Of a stretch of DNA of 55,874 bases, positions 8,075 through 16,497 are shown piece by piece. Numbering within the stretch: position 1 is the first letter of the stretch; the number at the start of each line of letters is the position of its first letter. A program made the translations under genes and the position numbers. Location of the stretch: NCBI GenBank assembly GCA_020720045.1, contig DYPH01000009.1:1-55874 (forward strand), in the 5' to 3' direction. The notes below the pieces were generated by a model. That model had not been told where the DNA came from and did no database searches. It saw only the letters and a list, made by a program, of their open reading frames with translations. This DNA comes from Sorangium cellulosum. GTDB lineage: Bacteria; Myxococcota_A; Polyangia; Polyangiales; Polyangiaceae.

Positions 8075-10492
8075 TCAGTCGGCGAGGCCGAGCGCGTCGG
8101 CCTGGGCGTTCTGGCGTTCCACGGCAGCCTCATCCCCGGCGGCCGCTGCGAGCCCAAGCCAGACGAGGCCCGAGGCGGCCGGGTGCTCGGTGAGAAGGCG
8201 ATGAAACGCCGCTACGTCTTCCGTCGCAGGGAGCGCGAGCGTCCCGAACACCCCTGGAACGGCCTCATTCTCGACAAAAACACGATAGCTTTCACCGCTG
8301 TGGCGTTGGAGTTCTCCGCCGGCCTCGTCCACGGCACGGCGCAGATCCCCCCAGGCCTCGTCGGAGGGGGCGGCGCCATCGAGGGTAAAATACACGTAGT
8401 TGGGCTGCGCCAACACAGCGAGTGCAGGATACACGTAAGGGGACTCGCGGGTTCCGTCGCCGTCGAGCGGCTTGGGGCGCATCAGGAACGTGGTTTGGTA
8501 GAACTGGGGGCGGTCTGGGGCGCTGATCACGAGTCCGCGTGCGGTCGCCGGGCCGGTCCGCAGGGCGAAGGTTTCGAAGGGGCTTTCCAGGTCCTCGAAG
8601 CCGTCATCGAGGCGGAGCCGACAGTAGGCCCACGCTTCGTCAATCGGGTCGCTGTCGCTGCCTGATTCTGGAGGATCTACGGGGAGTTCCAGGGCGGCTG
8701 CGCTCGCACGTACCGCCGGCCAGTCCCCGAGCCGCGTGGCGAGGAGGATACGCTCCCAATGGTCGTTCGGATCGGGGGTGCGGGCGCAAATCGCCGTGTA
8801 GTAGGCGAGTGCCGCCGGGTAGTCGTCGAGGGCGATCGCCGCTTCGGCGGCGAATCTTCGTGTATTCATCACTGAATCGTCGCCGGCGATCACCGCGTCA
8901 AAGGCCTCCCGCGCGCCCCGGTAGAGGCGCATGCGCTCATGGCGCCCGCGTGCTTTTTCTGCGGCGGCGCGCGCATCGAGGCCGCGTAAGAAGTAGCCGT
9001 CGGAGGCGATTCCTGGCGAAGAGCGAGCAGCGAGGAGCGCCTCGACGAGTGTCGCTGTTGCCGCCCGATCGCCGGCAGCACGCAAGACCGCGCCGTAGAC
9101 GTAGGTGACCTCGCGCTCGTAAACGCCGGCGGCGACGAACGGTTCAAGGAGGGGGCGGGCGTCGTCGAGGAGGCCCGCGTGGAGGTAGGTTTCCCCGAGC
9201 GCGACCGCGAGCGGCACCCGGTCCAACAAAGGCTCCTGCCGGGTCGCCTCAACTGCCATTTCCAAGAAGATCAAACGTTCATCGGCGGAGAGAACTTCCG
9301 CGCGATCGCGGAGCATGCCGAGAAGAGCCTCGGATGTTCGTGCTTCGACGGGGACCGTTTCTTTCCATGCATCATGCAGTTTTGTTTGAAGCGCTTCGAG
9401 CATCGATTGAAAATCCCGCAGCACTTCATCGGGATCCTGGGGCCGCTTCGGCAGCTCCGCGACGGTGCTCCCGAGCACCGGAAGCGGGCGGAGCTTGTGA
9501 CGGAGGCGCGTAAGGCGACGGACCGCCTGCCGGAGGGACGGCGGAGAGGAGCGGGCCACAGCGAGGCGCGCGTGGATCTCCGTCGTGTGAAAGGCGGTCC
9601 GGAAGGCGCCGTGGGCCTCCAGTGTCGCGCCGAACTCCTCCAGGAGCTGCCCGAGGTGCGCGTCGTTCGGGGCGACTCCACCGGCGACGAAGAGGCTCAT
9701 TGTCTCGGCCCAGCGCTCGTAATATGCTGGAGTTGCAATAATTTTTGCGAGGGGAGGCAGCGCCGCTTCGGCGTCCGCCCAGCGGCCAAGCTCGGCAAAG
9801 ACGCGGGCGCGGGCGAGCATGTAGCGGGTGGTGTCGTCGCCGTCGTCGGGCCTCCGGTCGAGCGCTTCGAGGGCAAGTTCCGGCTCGCCGAGGTCGAGGT
9901 GGGCCTGCATGCGGTCGCCCCACAGGTTCGTCCCCCCGCGGGTCCCCGCCGCGGCGAGTTTCGCCTCCTGGCCATCGAGGAAGGCGATCGCCCCGCGCGG
10001 ATCGCCGCCGTCGACGAGGGCAGCCGCGTACTCGCCAGTGATGCAGACGAAGCAGGGCCAGGTCGCGTCGATGCGGGCGAGCGTCTCTCCGGCGACCGCG
10101 CGGCGCTCCTCGGCAAAGCCGGGCCCATCGACGATCCCGTAGGCGACCCCAAGATCTTGAACGGTACAGACCGCTTGCGGGCATCCGTGCGCCGCTTCGC
10201 TGTGGGCAAAATCGACGAGGGCGACCGCATCACCGAGCGCCTTTTCCCCTTCGAAGCGCTTCAAGACGCGACTTTGCAAATCCCAGTGGCGAAAGAAGAG
10301 CTCGACCCACGGCAATTTGGCCGCCTTCGCGAGGGCGAGCGCTTCCGGAATCGCCGCATCGAGCTTCGCGTGATCGTCGTCGGTCACGTAGCCCGGCACC
10401 TCGCGCATGAGCGTCGCGAGGCGCTTCGCTTCCGGCGTCTTTTCGCCTTGGAGGGAACGCGTTGTTTCGTGGACCCAGCTCCAAATATTCAT
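8075..10492 (-). CDS. Large TPR-like helical-repeat protein coupled to HSP90
   Basis: An 805-residue protein made of helical-hairpin repeats of TPR character (for example LGETYLHAGLLDDARPLLEP and AAIALDDYPAALAYYTAI). No signal peptide or membrane segment is present, so it is probably cytoplasmic. Its ATG at 10492 lies 4 bp after the htpG stop, giving a tight htpG-TPR pair; a more distal ATG at 10585 inside htpG would add an unlikely leader. TPR proteins are well-known HSP90 partners in eukaryotes, binding a C-terminal EEVD. This HtpG ends in TASKKV, so any interaction would use other contacts. Its role as a co-chaperone is inference from gene order. Confidence 0.7.
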   Translation of the reverse strand: MNIWSWVHETTRSLQGEKTPEAKRLATLMREVPGYVTDDDHAKLDAAIPEALALAKAAKLPWVELFFRHWDLQSRVLKRFEGEKALGDAVALVDFAHSEAAHGCPQAVCTVQDLGVAYGIVDGPGFAEERRAVAGETLARIDATWPCFVCITGEYAAALVDGGDPRGAIAFLDGQEAKLAAAGTRGGTNLWGDRMQAHLDLGEPELALEALDRRPDDGDDTTRYMLARARVFAELGRWADAEAALPPLAKIIATPAYYERWAETMSLFVAGGVAPNDAHLGQLLEEFGATLEAHGAFRTAFHTTEIHARLAVARSSPPSLRQAVRRLTRLRHKLRPLPVLGSTVAELPKRPQDPDEVLRDFQSMLEALQTKLHDAWKETVPVEARTSEALLGMLRDRAEVLSADERLIFLEMAVEATRQEPLLDRVPLAVALGETYLHAGLLDDARPLLEPFVAAGVYEREVTYVYGAVLRAAGDRAATATLVEALLAARSSPGIASDGYFLRGLDARAAAEKARGRHERMRLYRGAREAFDAVIAGDDSVMNTRRFAAEAAIALDDYPAALAYYTAICARTPDPNDHWERILLATRLGDWPAVRASAAALELPVDPPESGSDSDPIDEAWAYCRLRLDDGFEDLESPFETFALRTGPATARGLVISAPDRPQFYQTTFLMRPKPLDGDGTRESPYVYPALAVLAQPNYVYFTLDGAAPSDEAWGDLRRAVDEAGGELQRHSGESYRVFVENEAVPGVFGTLALPATEDVAAFHRLLTEHPAASGLVWLGLAAAAGDEAAVERQNAQADALGLAD

Positions 10493-10496
10493 GATT

Positions 10497-12371
10497 TCAG
10501 ACCTTTTTGGACGCGGTGGCGCTTGCGAGGAGGGTGTCGACGGTCGCCGTGTAGGCGGTGAGCGCCACCCCGAGCTGGGTGCCATCGCTGGGGGTGCCGG
10601 CCCCGGCGAGGAGCGGAATCAGACTCCGCAAGAGGACCAGCGGCGGCGATTCGGCGCTCCACGCAGTGGGGGCGGCGAGCAAGCGGGCGATCGGTGGACA
10701 GTCGCAGTTCACGAAGAGCCGCGTCTTCACCGTTGCCTGAATCGTCCGCGTATACAAACGTGCAAGTCCCAGCGCTGCGCTCGCAATTTTCTTAGCCGCT
10801 TCATCGCTTTCTACTCGCGCCTTGAGTTCGGCGTCGCGATCGGGCACGAGGACGAACGGGAGGTTGGCCGGCGCGAAGCGTGCCGCGACGATTTCCTGGC
10901 CGGTTGCCCCAAATAGCGTATCGAGCATGCCGCGTTGGTCGGCGGTAAGTGTCGTTACACGTTCGAAAATTTCCTCGTTCCCCTCGTCGGTCCCGAGGCG
11001 CACAACCCGGCCACCCCGGCGCTCCGTGTAGCGCAGTGCGAAGCGGTAGACGGCGTAGCGGGTGCCGGTGGCGACGGGCGTTTGCAGCGCGCGGAAGAGC
11101 ATCTCCTCGAAACCGCCGTGCTCGGAAAGCGAGACATAAACGGTCCCTTCTCCCCGTTTGAGAAGGCGCTTGACGGTGAGATCCCCTTCCGAGGTAGGGA
11201 GAGTGAGTTCATCGGCCAGAACGTCAAAGAGGGCGGGGCTTGCCAGCGCGGCGCCGAGGAGTGCTTCGTTGTGGCGGGTGAGGACGCGCCGCCAGGTCTC
11301 CGGTTCCTCCTTGGAGAGCGTCGCGAGCCCACGCACAAGCGACGCCTCGATGTGGGCGGCGGTCGCGTCAAAAAGTGCATCTTTTTGAAGGTCTTCGCGG
11401 CTCGCCGTCGGTACAAGCCGCCGCGATTCGACGGCCCCCGCGACGAAGCCGGCCCAGGCGGGGAGGAGGTCGCGCCCGTCGTCGTCGAGCATCATTCCGC
11501 GGACGTAGATGGTGAACACGCGGTTATCGCTGGTGCCGTAGGTTGCGCCATCTTGGAGCCATAGAACGCCAGCGACATCGGTGCTGCCGTCGGTCGCGGG
11601 GGCGATCGGAATCGTCGCCAGCGGCGCAAAGCGTTTTTCCATCCGTTCCGCGAATGAGAATCGCAGCTTTCGCGTCCGAAGGGGATTTGTCTCCTCGATA
11701 CGCCACGGCGGTTTCTCCGCATTGATAGCGACGGGATTGTCCCCGACAAAAACCGGAATCGTAAGGAGCGCGCAGTACTTCTCCAGGACGCTCCGGAGCG
11801 CATCTTCTTCGGCAAGCGCGCGAAAGCTCCCCTTCAGCCGAATCTCGACGACGGTCCCGATCGCGCGCGGCGTGCACTTTTCCAGGGTGTACGTCTCTCC
11901 GGTGACGCTCTGGTAGCGATACCCCTCTTCGGGGGTTTGGTAGCTCGTCGTCGTGACGACGACGCGGTCTCCGACGACAAAAGCCGAGAGGAACCCAAGA
12001 CCGAACATGCCGATGAGATCGTTGCTCGGATCCTCGAGCGACGCATCATTGCTCGTAGATCGGCTCCGAAGCTCGCGCGTCATTCCGGTACCTACCGTCG
12101 CGAGGTAGCGAACAATCTCGCTTTCGGTGAGGCCGGCGCCGCGGTCTTCGACGATCAGCGTCCCCGTCCCGTCGACGCGTACGTAGATCGCCCCCTCCGT
12201 CCCCGTCTCCTTGCCGGGCGCTTCGATGCGTCGCCGGACGCACGCATCGTGGGCGTTTTGGACGAGCTCGCGCACCGCGACCAACGGTGTAGAGTACAAG
12301 TTATTTCCGAGGACGGTCATGAGACCGCTGAGGTCGACGCGGGTCGTATGCAGGCGCTGCGGTTCGCTCAT
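10497..12371 (-). CDS. htpG: HSP90-family chaperone HtpG
   Basis: A 624-residue protein with the GHKL ATPase motifs in order: LYSTPLVAVRELVQNAHDAC (Asn box), VEDRGAGLT (DxGxG), GMFGLGFLSAFVV (the GxxGxG lid) and GTVVEIRLK. The middle domain carries YVRGMMLDDDGRDLLPAW, and then RLVPTASREDLQKD, which corresponds to the catalytic-loop SRE-LQ of HtpG. The C-terminal part is divergent. The overall length is normal for bacterial HtpG, an ATP-driven cytoplasmic chaperone. The sequence is less canonical than housekeeping HtpG (DRGAG instead of DNGIG), so it may be a specialised paralogue working with the TPR protein encoded downstream. Confidence 0.88.
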   Translation of the reverse strand: MSEPQRLHTTRVDLSGLMTVLGNNLYSTPLVAVRELVQNAHDACVRRRIEAPGKETGTEGAIYVRVDGTGTLIVEDRGAGLTESEIVRYLATVGTGMTRELRSRSTSNDASLEDPSNDLIGMFGLGFLSAFVVGDRVVVTTTSYQTPEEGYRYQSVTGETYTLEKCTPRAIGTVVEIRLKGSFRALAEEDALRSVLEKYCALLTIPVFVGDNPVAINAEKPPWRIEETNPLRTRKLRFSFAERMEKRFAPLATIPIAPATDGSTDVAGVLWLQDGATYGTSDNRVFTIYVRGMMLDDDGRDLLPAWAGFVAGAVESRRLVPTASREDLQKDALFDATAAHIEASLVRGLATLSKEEPETWRRVLTRHNEALLGAALASPALFDVLADELTLPTSEGDLTVKRLLKRGEGTVYVSLSEHGGFEEMLFRALQTPVATGTRYAVYRFALRYTERRGGRVVRLGTDEGNEEIFERVTTLTADQRGMLDTLFGATGQEIVAARFAPANLPFVLVPDRDAELKARVESDEAAKKIASAALGLARLYTRTIQATVKTRLFVNCDCPPIARLLAAPTAWSAESPPLVLLRSLIPLLAGAGTPSDGTQLGVALTAYTATVDTLLASATASKKV

Positions 12372-12425
12372 GGCGCCGCATCTTCGTCGAATCCGGGTGC
12401 GGTTACGAGGGGATCTCGGTCGTCG

Positions 12426-12920
12426 CTAGTCGCACATCGGATCGCCGGGCGGGCAGCCGCCGAGGTGGCGTACTGGCGCCGATTTGACGACGGGCGCGCG
12501 CGGAAGAAGCGCTTCGCCGTCGTCGCGATGGTCACGTGCGTATGCGATGTCGAGCGCGTCACCGAGCGCTGCAACCCCCGACGCACCGGTGACGACGACG
12601 AGGGCGACGAGCGCGACCCGCGTGAAGAGCGGGGCACGACGCGGGCGCAGGCAGGCGGTCGGGACCGGGCGGCCGTTCGCATCTGCTTCGTAACGAATGC
12701 AGAGTGCACCCATCGTTCCCGAACGTTCATGGTCGGCCAGGAGGCGATCGACCTCGGTCACCGTCACCGCCGACAGGTTGTGGACCTGCTTGTTGCAGGC
12801 GGGGCAGGGGCGGGAATCCCCCTGGCGCGGGACCTCGGCTTCGCGCCCGGCGGCGGGGAGCGGGCAGGGGCGAGCGATCGAGATCGACGCGAGCGGGAGG
12901 CGTTTGTGCGGCGAAGCCAT
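12426..12920 (-). CDS. Single-pass membrane protein with N-terminal Cys motif (myxobacterial family)
   Basis: 164 residues. The N-terminal half holds CPACNKQVHNLSA followed by a Cys near CIRYEADANGRPVPTAC, a pattern I recall from short myxobacterial proteins of unknown function (Cys pair, V-x-NLSA, C-x-RF). One transmembrane segment follows (VALVALVVVTGASGVAALG), and the C-terminus ends in GGCPPGDPMCD. The cysteines suggest a metal-binding or redox knob, but nothing more specific can be said. It lies 54 bp upstream of htpG on the same strand. Confidence 0.65.
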   Translation of the reverse strand: MASPHKRLPLASISIARPCPLPAAGREAEVPRQGDSRPCPACNKQVHNLSAVTVTEVDRLLADHERSGTMGALCIRYEADANGRPVPTACLRPRRAPLFTRVALVALVVVTGASGVAALGDALDIAYARDHRDDGEALLPRAPVVKSAPVRHLGGCPPGDPMCD

Positions 12921-12992
12921 CGCAGGGGAACACCGGCAACCGGCGCCGCCTTTGGTGGGGCGTGGGGCGAGCGATCATGCGAGGGTGCCGCG

Positions 12993-13364
12993 ATGTTGAA
13001 GATTCACGAGATCACCGAAGCCGACGGCTCGCTCACCGCGATCGCCGTCGCCGTCGAAGCGGGGGCGGTCGGTCTGGCTACGGCGGGGCGGTTCCTGCCG
13101 CTCCCGGACGGGGCCCTCGATGCCGTCGTGCGCCGCTTTGGTGGGCCGTTGGAACCGTCCGAAACTGTTCGAGAAGTGGGCGTTCTCCCCCTGCCGGACG
13201 GACGCTCGATCAGGCACGTTCGCCACCTGGCACGCTTCGACGTGATCGCCCGCGACTACGTTGCCCTCACGCCGGTCGGCGGCGACGACGAGTATGTGGC
13301 GCTCGCAACGACGGTCGCCGGCGCATGGATGCATCTTGCACGTGGTTTCTCGCGGACCGAATAG
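12993..13364 (+). CDS. Hypothetical protein (123 aa)
   Basis: A soluble-looking 123-residue protein rich in beta-strand patterns (LTAIAVAVEAGAVGLATAG). It has no signal peptide and no recognised motif. The ATG at 12993 was chosen because the open frame upstream of it runs antisense through htpG and the Cys-motif gene. It is divergent from the 12426-12920 gene (72 bp apart). Codon use is GC3-rich like its neighbours. Confidence 0.6.
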   Translation: MLKIHEITEADGSLTAIAVAVEAGAVGLATAGRFLPLPDGALDAVVRRFGGPLEPSETVREVGVLPLPDGRSIRHVRHLARFDVIARDYVALTPVGGDDEYVALATTVAGAWMHLARGFSRTE

Positions 13365-13530
13365 ACCTGCCGTTCGGAAAATGCGCAGAATCTGCGTTTG
13401 TCGCGCAAGAAAACGCCATTGACGCAGCGACTGGGCATCGCGTCAACGGCGCGTTTCTGAGAGATTTTCGAGCGCGCTCGTCGTGGCATACCGACTGCTG
13501 AGCGGCGCGGCTTTCTCCCGGAGATCGCCG

Positions 13531-14646
13531 ATGATTCCCTACGTCAAAGGGCGCGTTGCCCGCCAAGCCCACGTCGAACTCCCCGCGGGGACCTGCGAGG
13601 AAGAGTACGCCCGATCGGGCTTTTCCGGCCGCTATGCACACCTTTATCGGACGGCACCGCCCGTTGCATGGTCACGCATCGAAGGGCCCCTGAAGCCGCG
13701 CGCCTTCGACCTGCGCGGCGTGGCAGCGGCAACCGGCGACTACCTCGCCGATCGCCGGCCCCAGCTTCAGAATGACGACGTCGTCGTGAGCTTCGCGCGT
13801 CTATCTGTTCCCATGCGTTGGTTTTTTCGCAACGCAGACGCGGACGAAATCCTCTTCGTGCACACCGGCGGCGGCACCCTCGAAAGCGACTTCGGCCCGC
13901 TCACCTACCGCCGCGGCGACTACCTCATCATCCCCCGCGGGACCGTCTACCGCCTCGTGCCGAGCGACGTCACCTCGCTCCTCGTGATCGAAACCCGTGG
14001 CGAAGTCCGCTTCCCGGACCGCGGTATGCTCGGGCAGCACGCCCTCTTCGATCCCGCCGTCGTCGACGTCCCATCGCCCGTGGAAGGAGAGCCCGGATCG
14101 TCCCTCGCCGCGAATGACGAGGGCGAATTCGAACTCCGCATCCTCGCACGCGGTGCGGTGACGCGTGTATTTTACCCCCATTGTCCGCTGAACACGGTCG
14201 GCTGGAAAGGGACGCTCTCCGTCCAGCGACTCAATGTGGCCGACATTCGACCGGTCTCGAGTGACCGTTACCACCTGCCGCCGTCGGCACATTCGACGTT
14301 TGTGACCGATGGCGTCGTCATTTGTTCGTTCCTCCCTCGCCCGCTCGAGAACGGGGATCCGAACGCGATGAAGGTCCCCTTCTATCATTCGAATATCGAC
14401 TTCGATGAGGTCCTCTTCTACCACGATGGGGAGTTCTTCAGCCGGACCGGGATCGACGCTGGGATGCTCACCTACCACCCCGCCGGGATCCATCATGGCC
14501 CGCAGCCGGGCGCCGAGGGGCGCTCGAAAGCGGCGAAAGAGACTCAGGAAGTCGCCGTGATGATCGACACGCGCCGCCCGCTTCACGTCGTCGACGGGGC
14601 CGCTGGCGAGGTCGTTGACTACTGGAAGAGCTGGGGCGCGCCGTGA
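13531..14646 (+). CDS. hmgA: Homogentisate 1,2-dioxygenase
   Basis: A non-heme Fe(II) ring-cleaving dioxygenase converting homogentisate to maleylacetoacetate. It has 371 residues and a cupin fold; the C-terminal region keeps the family's metal-site layout with His/Glu in FYHSNIDFDEVLFYHDGEFF and a final His in HHGPQPG. The start at 13531 has an upstream GGAGA at good spacing. The gene is the first of three tightly overlapping genes (GTGA overlap with hppD), matching the Phe-Tyr-homogentisate route run backward along the operon. Further ring-product enzymes (maleylacetoacetate isomerase, fumarylacetoacetase) are not in this window. Confidence 0.92.
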   Translation: MIPYVKGRVARQAHVELPAGTCEEEYARSGFSGRYAHLYRTAPPVAWSRIEGPLKPRAFDLRGVAAATGDYLADRRPQLQNDDVVVSFARLSVPMRWFFRNADADEILFVHTGGGTLESDFGPLTYRRGDYLIIPRGTVYRLVPSDVTSLLVIETRGEVRFPDRGMLGQHALFDPAVVDVPSPVEGEPGSSLAANDEGEFELRILARGAVTRVFYPHCPLNTVGWKGTLSVQRLNVADIRPVSSDRYHLPPSAHSTFVTDGVVICSFLPRPLENGDPNAMKVPFYHSNIDFDEVLFYHDGEFFSRTGIDAGMLTYHPAGIHHGPQPGAEGRSKAAKETQEVAVMIDTRRPLHVVDGAAGEVVDYWKSWGAP

Positions 14647-15725
14647 CCCACGCTTCGACATTTACCACCGCACAGGCAGCACGAGAAGTGACGATGAACG
14701 CAAATAATCCCATCGGTCTTAATGGCATTGAGTTCGTCGAATGGAGCGGTCCTGATCCGGAGCGACTGGCCCAGATCCTTCGCGACTTCGGCTTTTCCAA
14801 GGTGATGCGCCACGCGACGCGCGCCGTCGACTATTGGCGCCAGCACGACATTCACATTCTCGTGAACGTCGAGCCGGGGTCGTTCGCCGCGAGCTTCCAG
14901 GTCGAACATGGGCCGTGCATTTCGGCGATGGGATGGCGGGTCACCGACGCCGAGAAGGCGCTCACCGAAGCAGTCCTCCGTGGCGCGGTCGTCGCCCCTA
15001 CGCGCGACTACGGGCCGCCCGCGATCCGCGGAATCGGCGACAGCCTGATCTACTTTATCGACGACCGCAGCCCCGCCGCCGACCGCTACTCCCGGCTTGG
15101 ATTTGTGCCCCATCCGAATGCGGAATTCCGGCGCGACGCCGGCTTCCTCGGGATCGACCACCTCACGAACAACGTCCCTCGCGGGACGATGCAGGCGACT
15201 GCCGACTTCTACAAGCGGGTCTTTGGCTTCACCGAGGTGCGCTACTTCGACATCCGCGGGAAGAAGACGGGGTTGACGTCCTACGCGCTCCGATCCCCCT
15301 GCGGTCAATTCTGCATTCCGATCAACGAAGGCAGCGAAGACAAATCGCAAATCGACGAATATCTTCGCGAGTACAAGGGGCCGGGCGTCCAGCATCTCGC
15401 CTTCTTGACCGACGACATCCTCAACTCCCTCGACGCGATGGACGGCGGGACGATCGAGACCCTCGACATCGACGACGAATACTACCGCGAGGTCTTTGAC
15501 CGCGTTCCGAACGTCACCGAGGACCACGAGGCGATCCGTCACCGGAACGTCCTCGTCGACGGAGACGCCGAGGGGTACCTCCTTCAGATCTTTACGAAGA
15601 ATCTGATTGGCCCGATTTTTATCGAATTGATTCAGCGGAAGAATCACCTTTCCTTCGGCGAAGGAAATTTTGGGGCGCTCTTCCGTTCCATCGAGCGTGA
15701 CCAAGAGCTGCGAGGCGCACTGTGA
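14643..15725 (+). CDS. hppD: 4-Hydroxyphenylpyruvate dioxygenase
   Basis: A two-domain VOC-fold enzyme turning 4-hydroxyphenylpyruvate into homogentisate. The Fe(II) facial triad is visible as GIDHLTNNV (near residue 172), GVQHLAFL (near 250) and IFIELIQRK (near 325). The C-terminal signature GNFGALFRSIERDQ is typical. The start could be the GTG at 14643, overlapping the hmgA stop as GTGA, or the ATG at 14694, which better matches the family N-terminus (NNPIGLNGIEFVEW) and has AGAAG upstream. It overlaps phhA by 4 bp (GTGA). Confidence 0.93.
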   Translation: MTHASTFTTAQAAREVTMNANNPIGLNGIEFVEWSGPDPERLAQILRDFGFSKVMRHATRAVDYWRQHDIHILVNVEPGSFAASFQVEHGPCISAMGWRVTDAEKALTEAVLRGAVVAPTRDYGPPAIRGIGDSLIYFIDDRSPAADRYSRLGFVPHPNAEFRRDAGFLGIDHLTNNVPRGTMQATADFYKRVFGFTEVRYFDIRGKKTGLTSYALRSPCGQFCIPINEGSEDKSQIDEYLREYKGPGVQHLAFLTDDILNSLDAMDGGTIETLDIDDEYYREVFDRVPNVTEDHEAIRHRNVLVDGDAEGYLLQIFTKNLIGPIFIELIQRKNHLSFGEGNFGALFRSIERDQELRGAL

Positions 15726-16468
15726 ACGCGCGAAATCCGCCGGTGGAACTCGCGCCGCCATCGAGCGCGGCCGATTTGCGCGCCTTCTCGACCGTTGAAC
15801 ATGACACGTGGCGGCGCCTCTTCGCCCGGCTCGGCCCCTGCCGGGAGTCGCAGGCCCATCCGCTGTTCACGCAAGGCCTCGGCGTGCTCGGCATCAACGG
15901 AGCCGCCATCCCCAACCTCGACGCCGTCAACCGGCGGCTCTTTGCGGCGACCGGCTGGCGCGGCATCGTCGTAGCCGGTCTGGAGGATGGTCCGAGCTTC
16001 TTCGCGATGCTGGCGCGTCGCGAGTTCCCGATCGGGAACTTCATTCGCGACGCGCGAGACCTTTCCTACACGCCCGAGCCGGACGTCTTTCACGATCTGT
16101 ACGGCCATTTGCCGCTCCTTGTAGACGAGCGCTATGCCGCATTCTGTGAGGAATTTGGAGTGGTTGCGTCGCGTCATACCGACGACCCTGCCCAGCTTCG
16201 CCAGTTCGAGCGCCTCTTCTGGTTCGGCGTGGAGTTTCCCCTCGTCGAGACCGACGCCGGTCGTCGCATTTTCGGTGGCGGCATCCTCTCCTCGTTTGGC
16301 GAGTCGAACTACGCGCTCTCCGACGAGCCGGAGGTTCGCCCCTTCGACATCGAGGCGATCCGCCATCAGGAATTCCGGATCGACGAGATGCAGCCCCGCC
16401 TTTTCGTGCTCGACCGCCCGGAGACGCTCTTTGGCTGTCTCGGCGCGTTTGAAGCGGGACTTCGCTAA
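15722..16468 (+). CDS. phhA: Phenylalanine 4-monooxygenase
   Basis: A tetrahydrobiopterin-dependent Fe(II) hydroxylase making Tyr from Phe. At 248 residues it has the bacterial single-domain length. Iron ligands are His124 and His129 in FHDLYGHL and Glu171 in FWFGVEFPL. The start is a GTG overlapping the hppD stop (GTGA), so hmgA, hppD and phhA are translationally coupled. Tyr aminotransferase, needed between PhhA and HppD, is not adjacent and is presumably supplied elsewhere. Confidence 0.93.
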   Translation: MNARNPPVELAPPSSAADLRAFSTVEHDTWRRLFARLGPCRESQAHPLFTQGLGVLGINGAAIPNLDAVNRRLFAATGWRGIVVAGLEDGPSFFAMLARREFPIGNFIRDARDLSYTPEPDVFHDLYGHLPLLVDERYAAFCEEFGVVASRHTDDPAQLRQFERLFWFGVEFPLVETDAGRRIFGGGILSSFGESNYALSDEPEVRPFDIEAIRHQEFRIDEMQPRLFVLDRPETLFGCLGAFEAGLR

Positions 16469-16497
16469 ATACTCTTTGCCGCTTCTCGGAGACTCTT

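Noticed and set aside
11937-12992. A long plus-strand protein joined to the 12993 gene
   Set aside because: It is antisense to htpG and the Cys-motif gene; only the part after the ATG at 12993 looks like protein.
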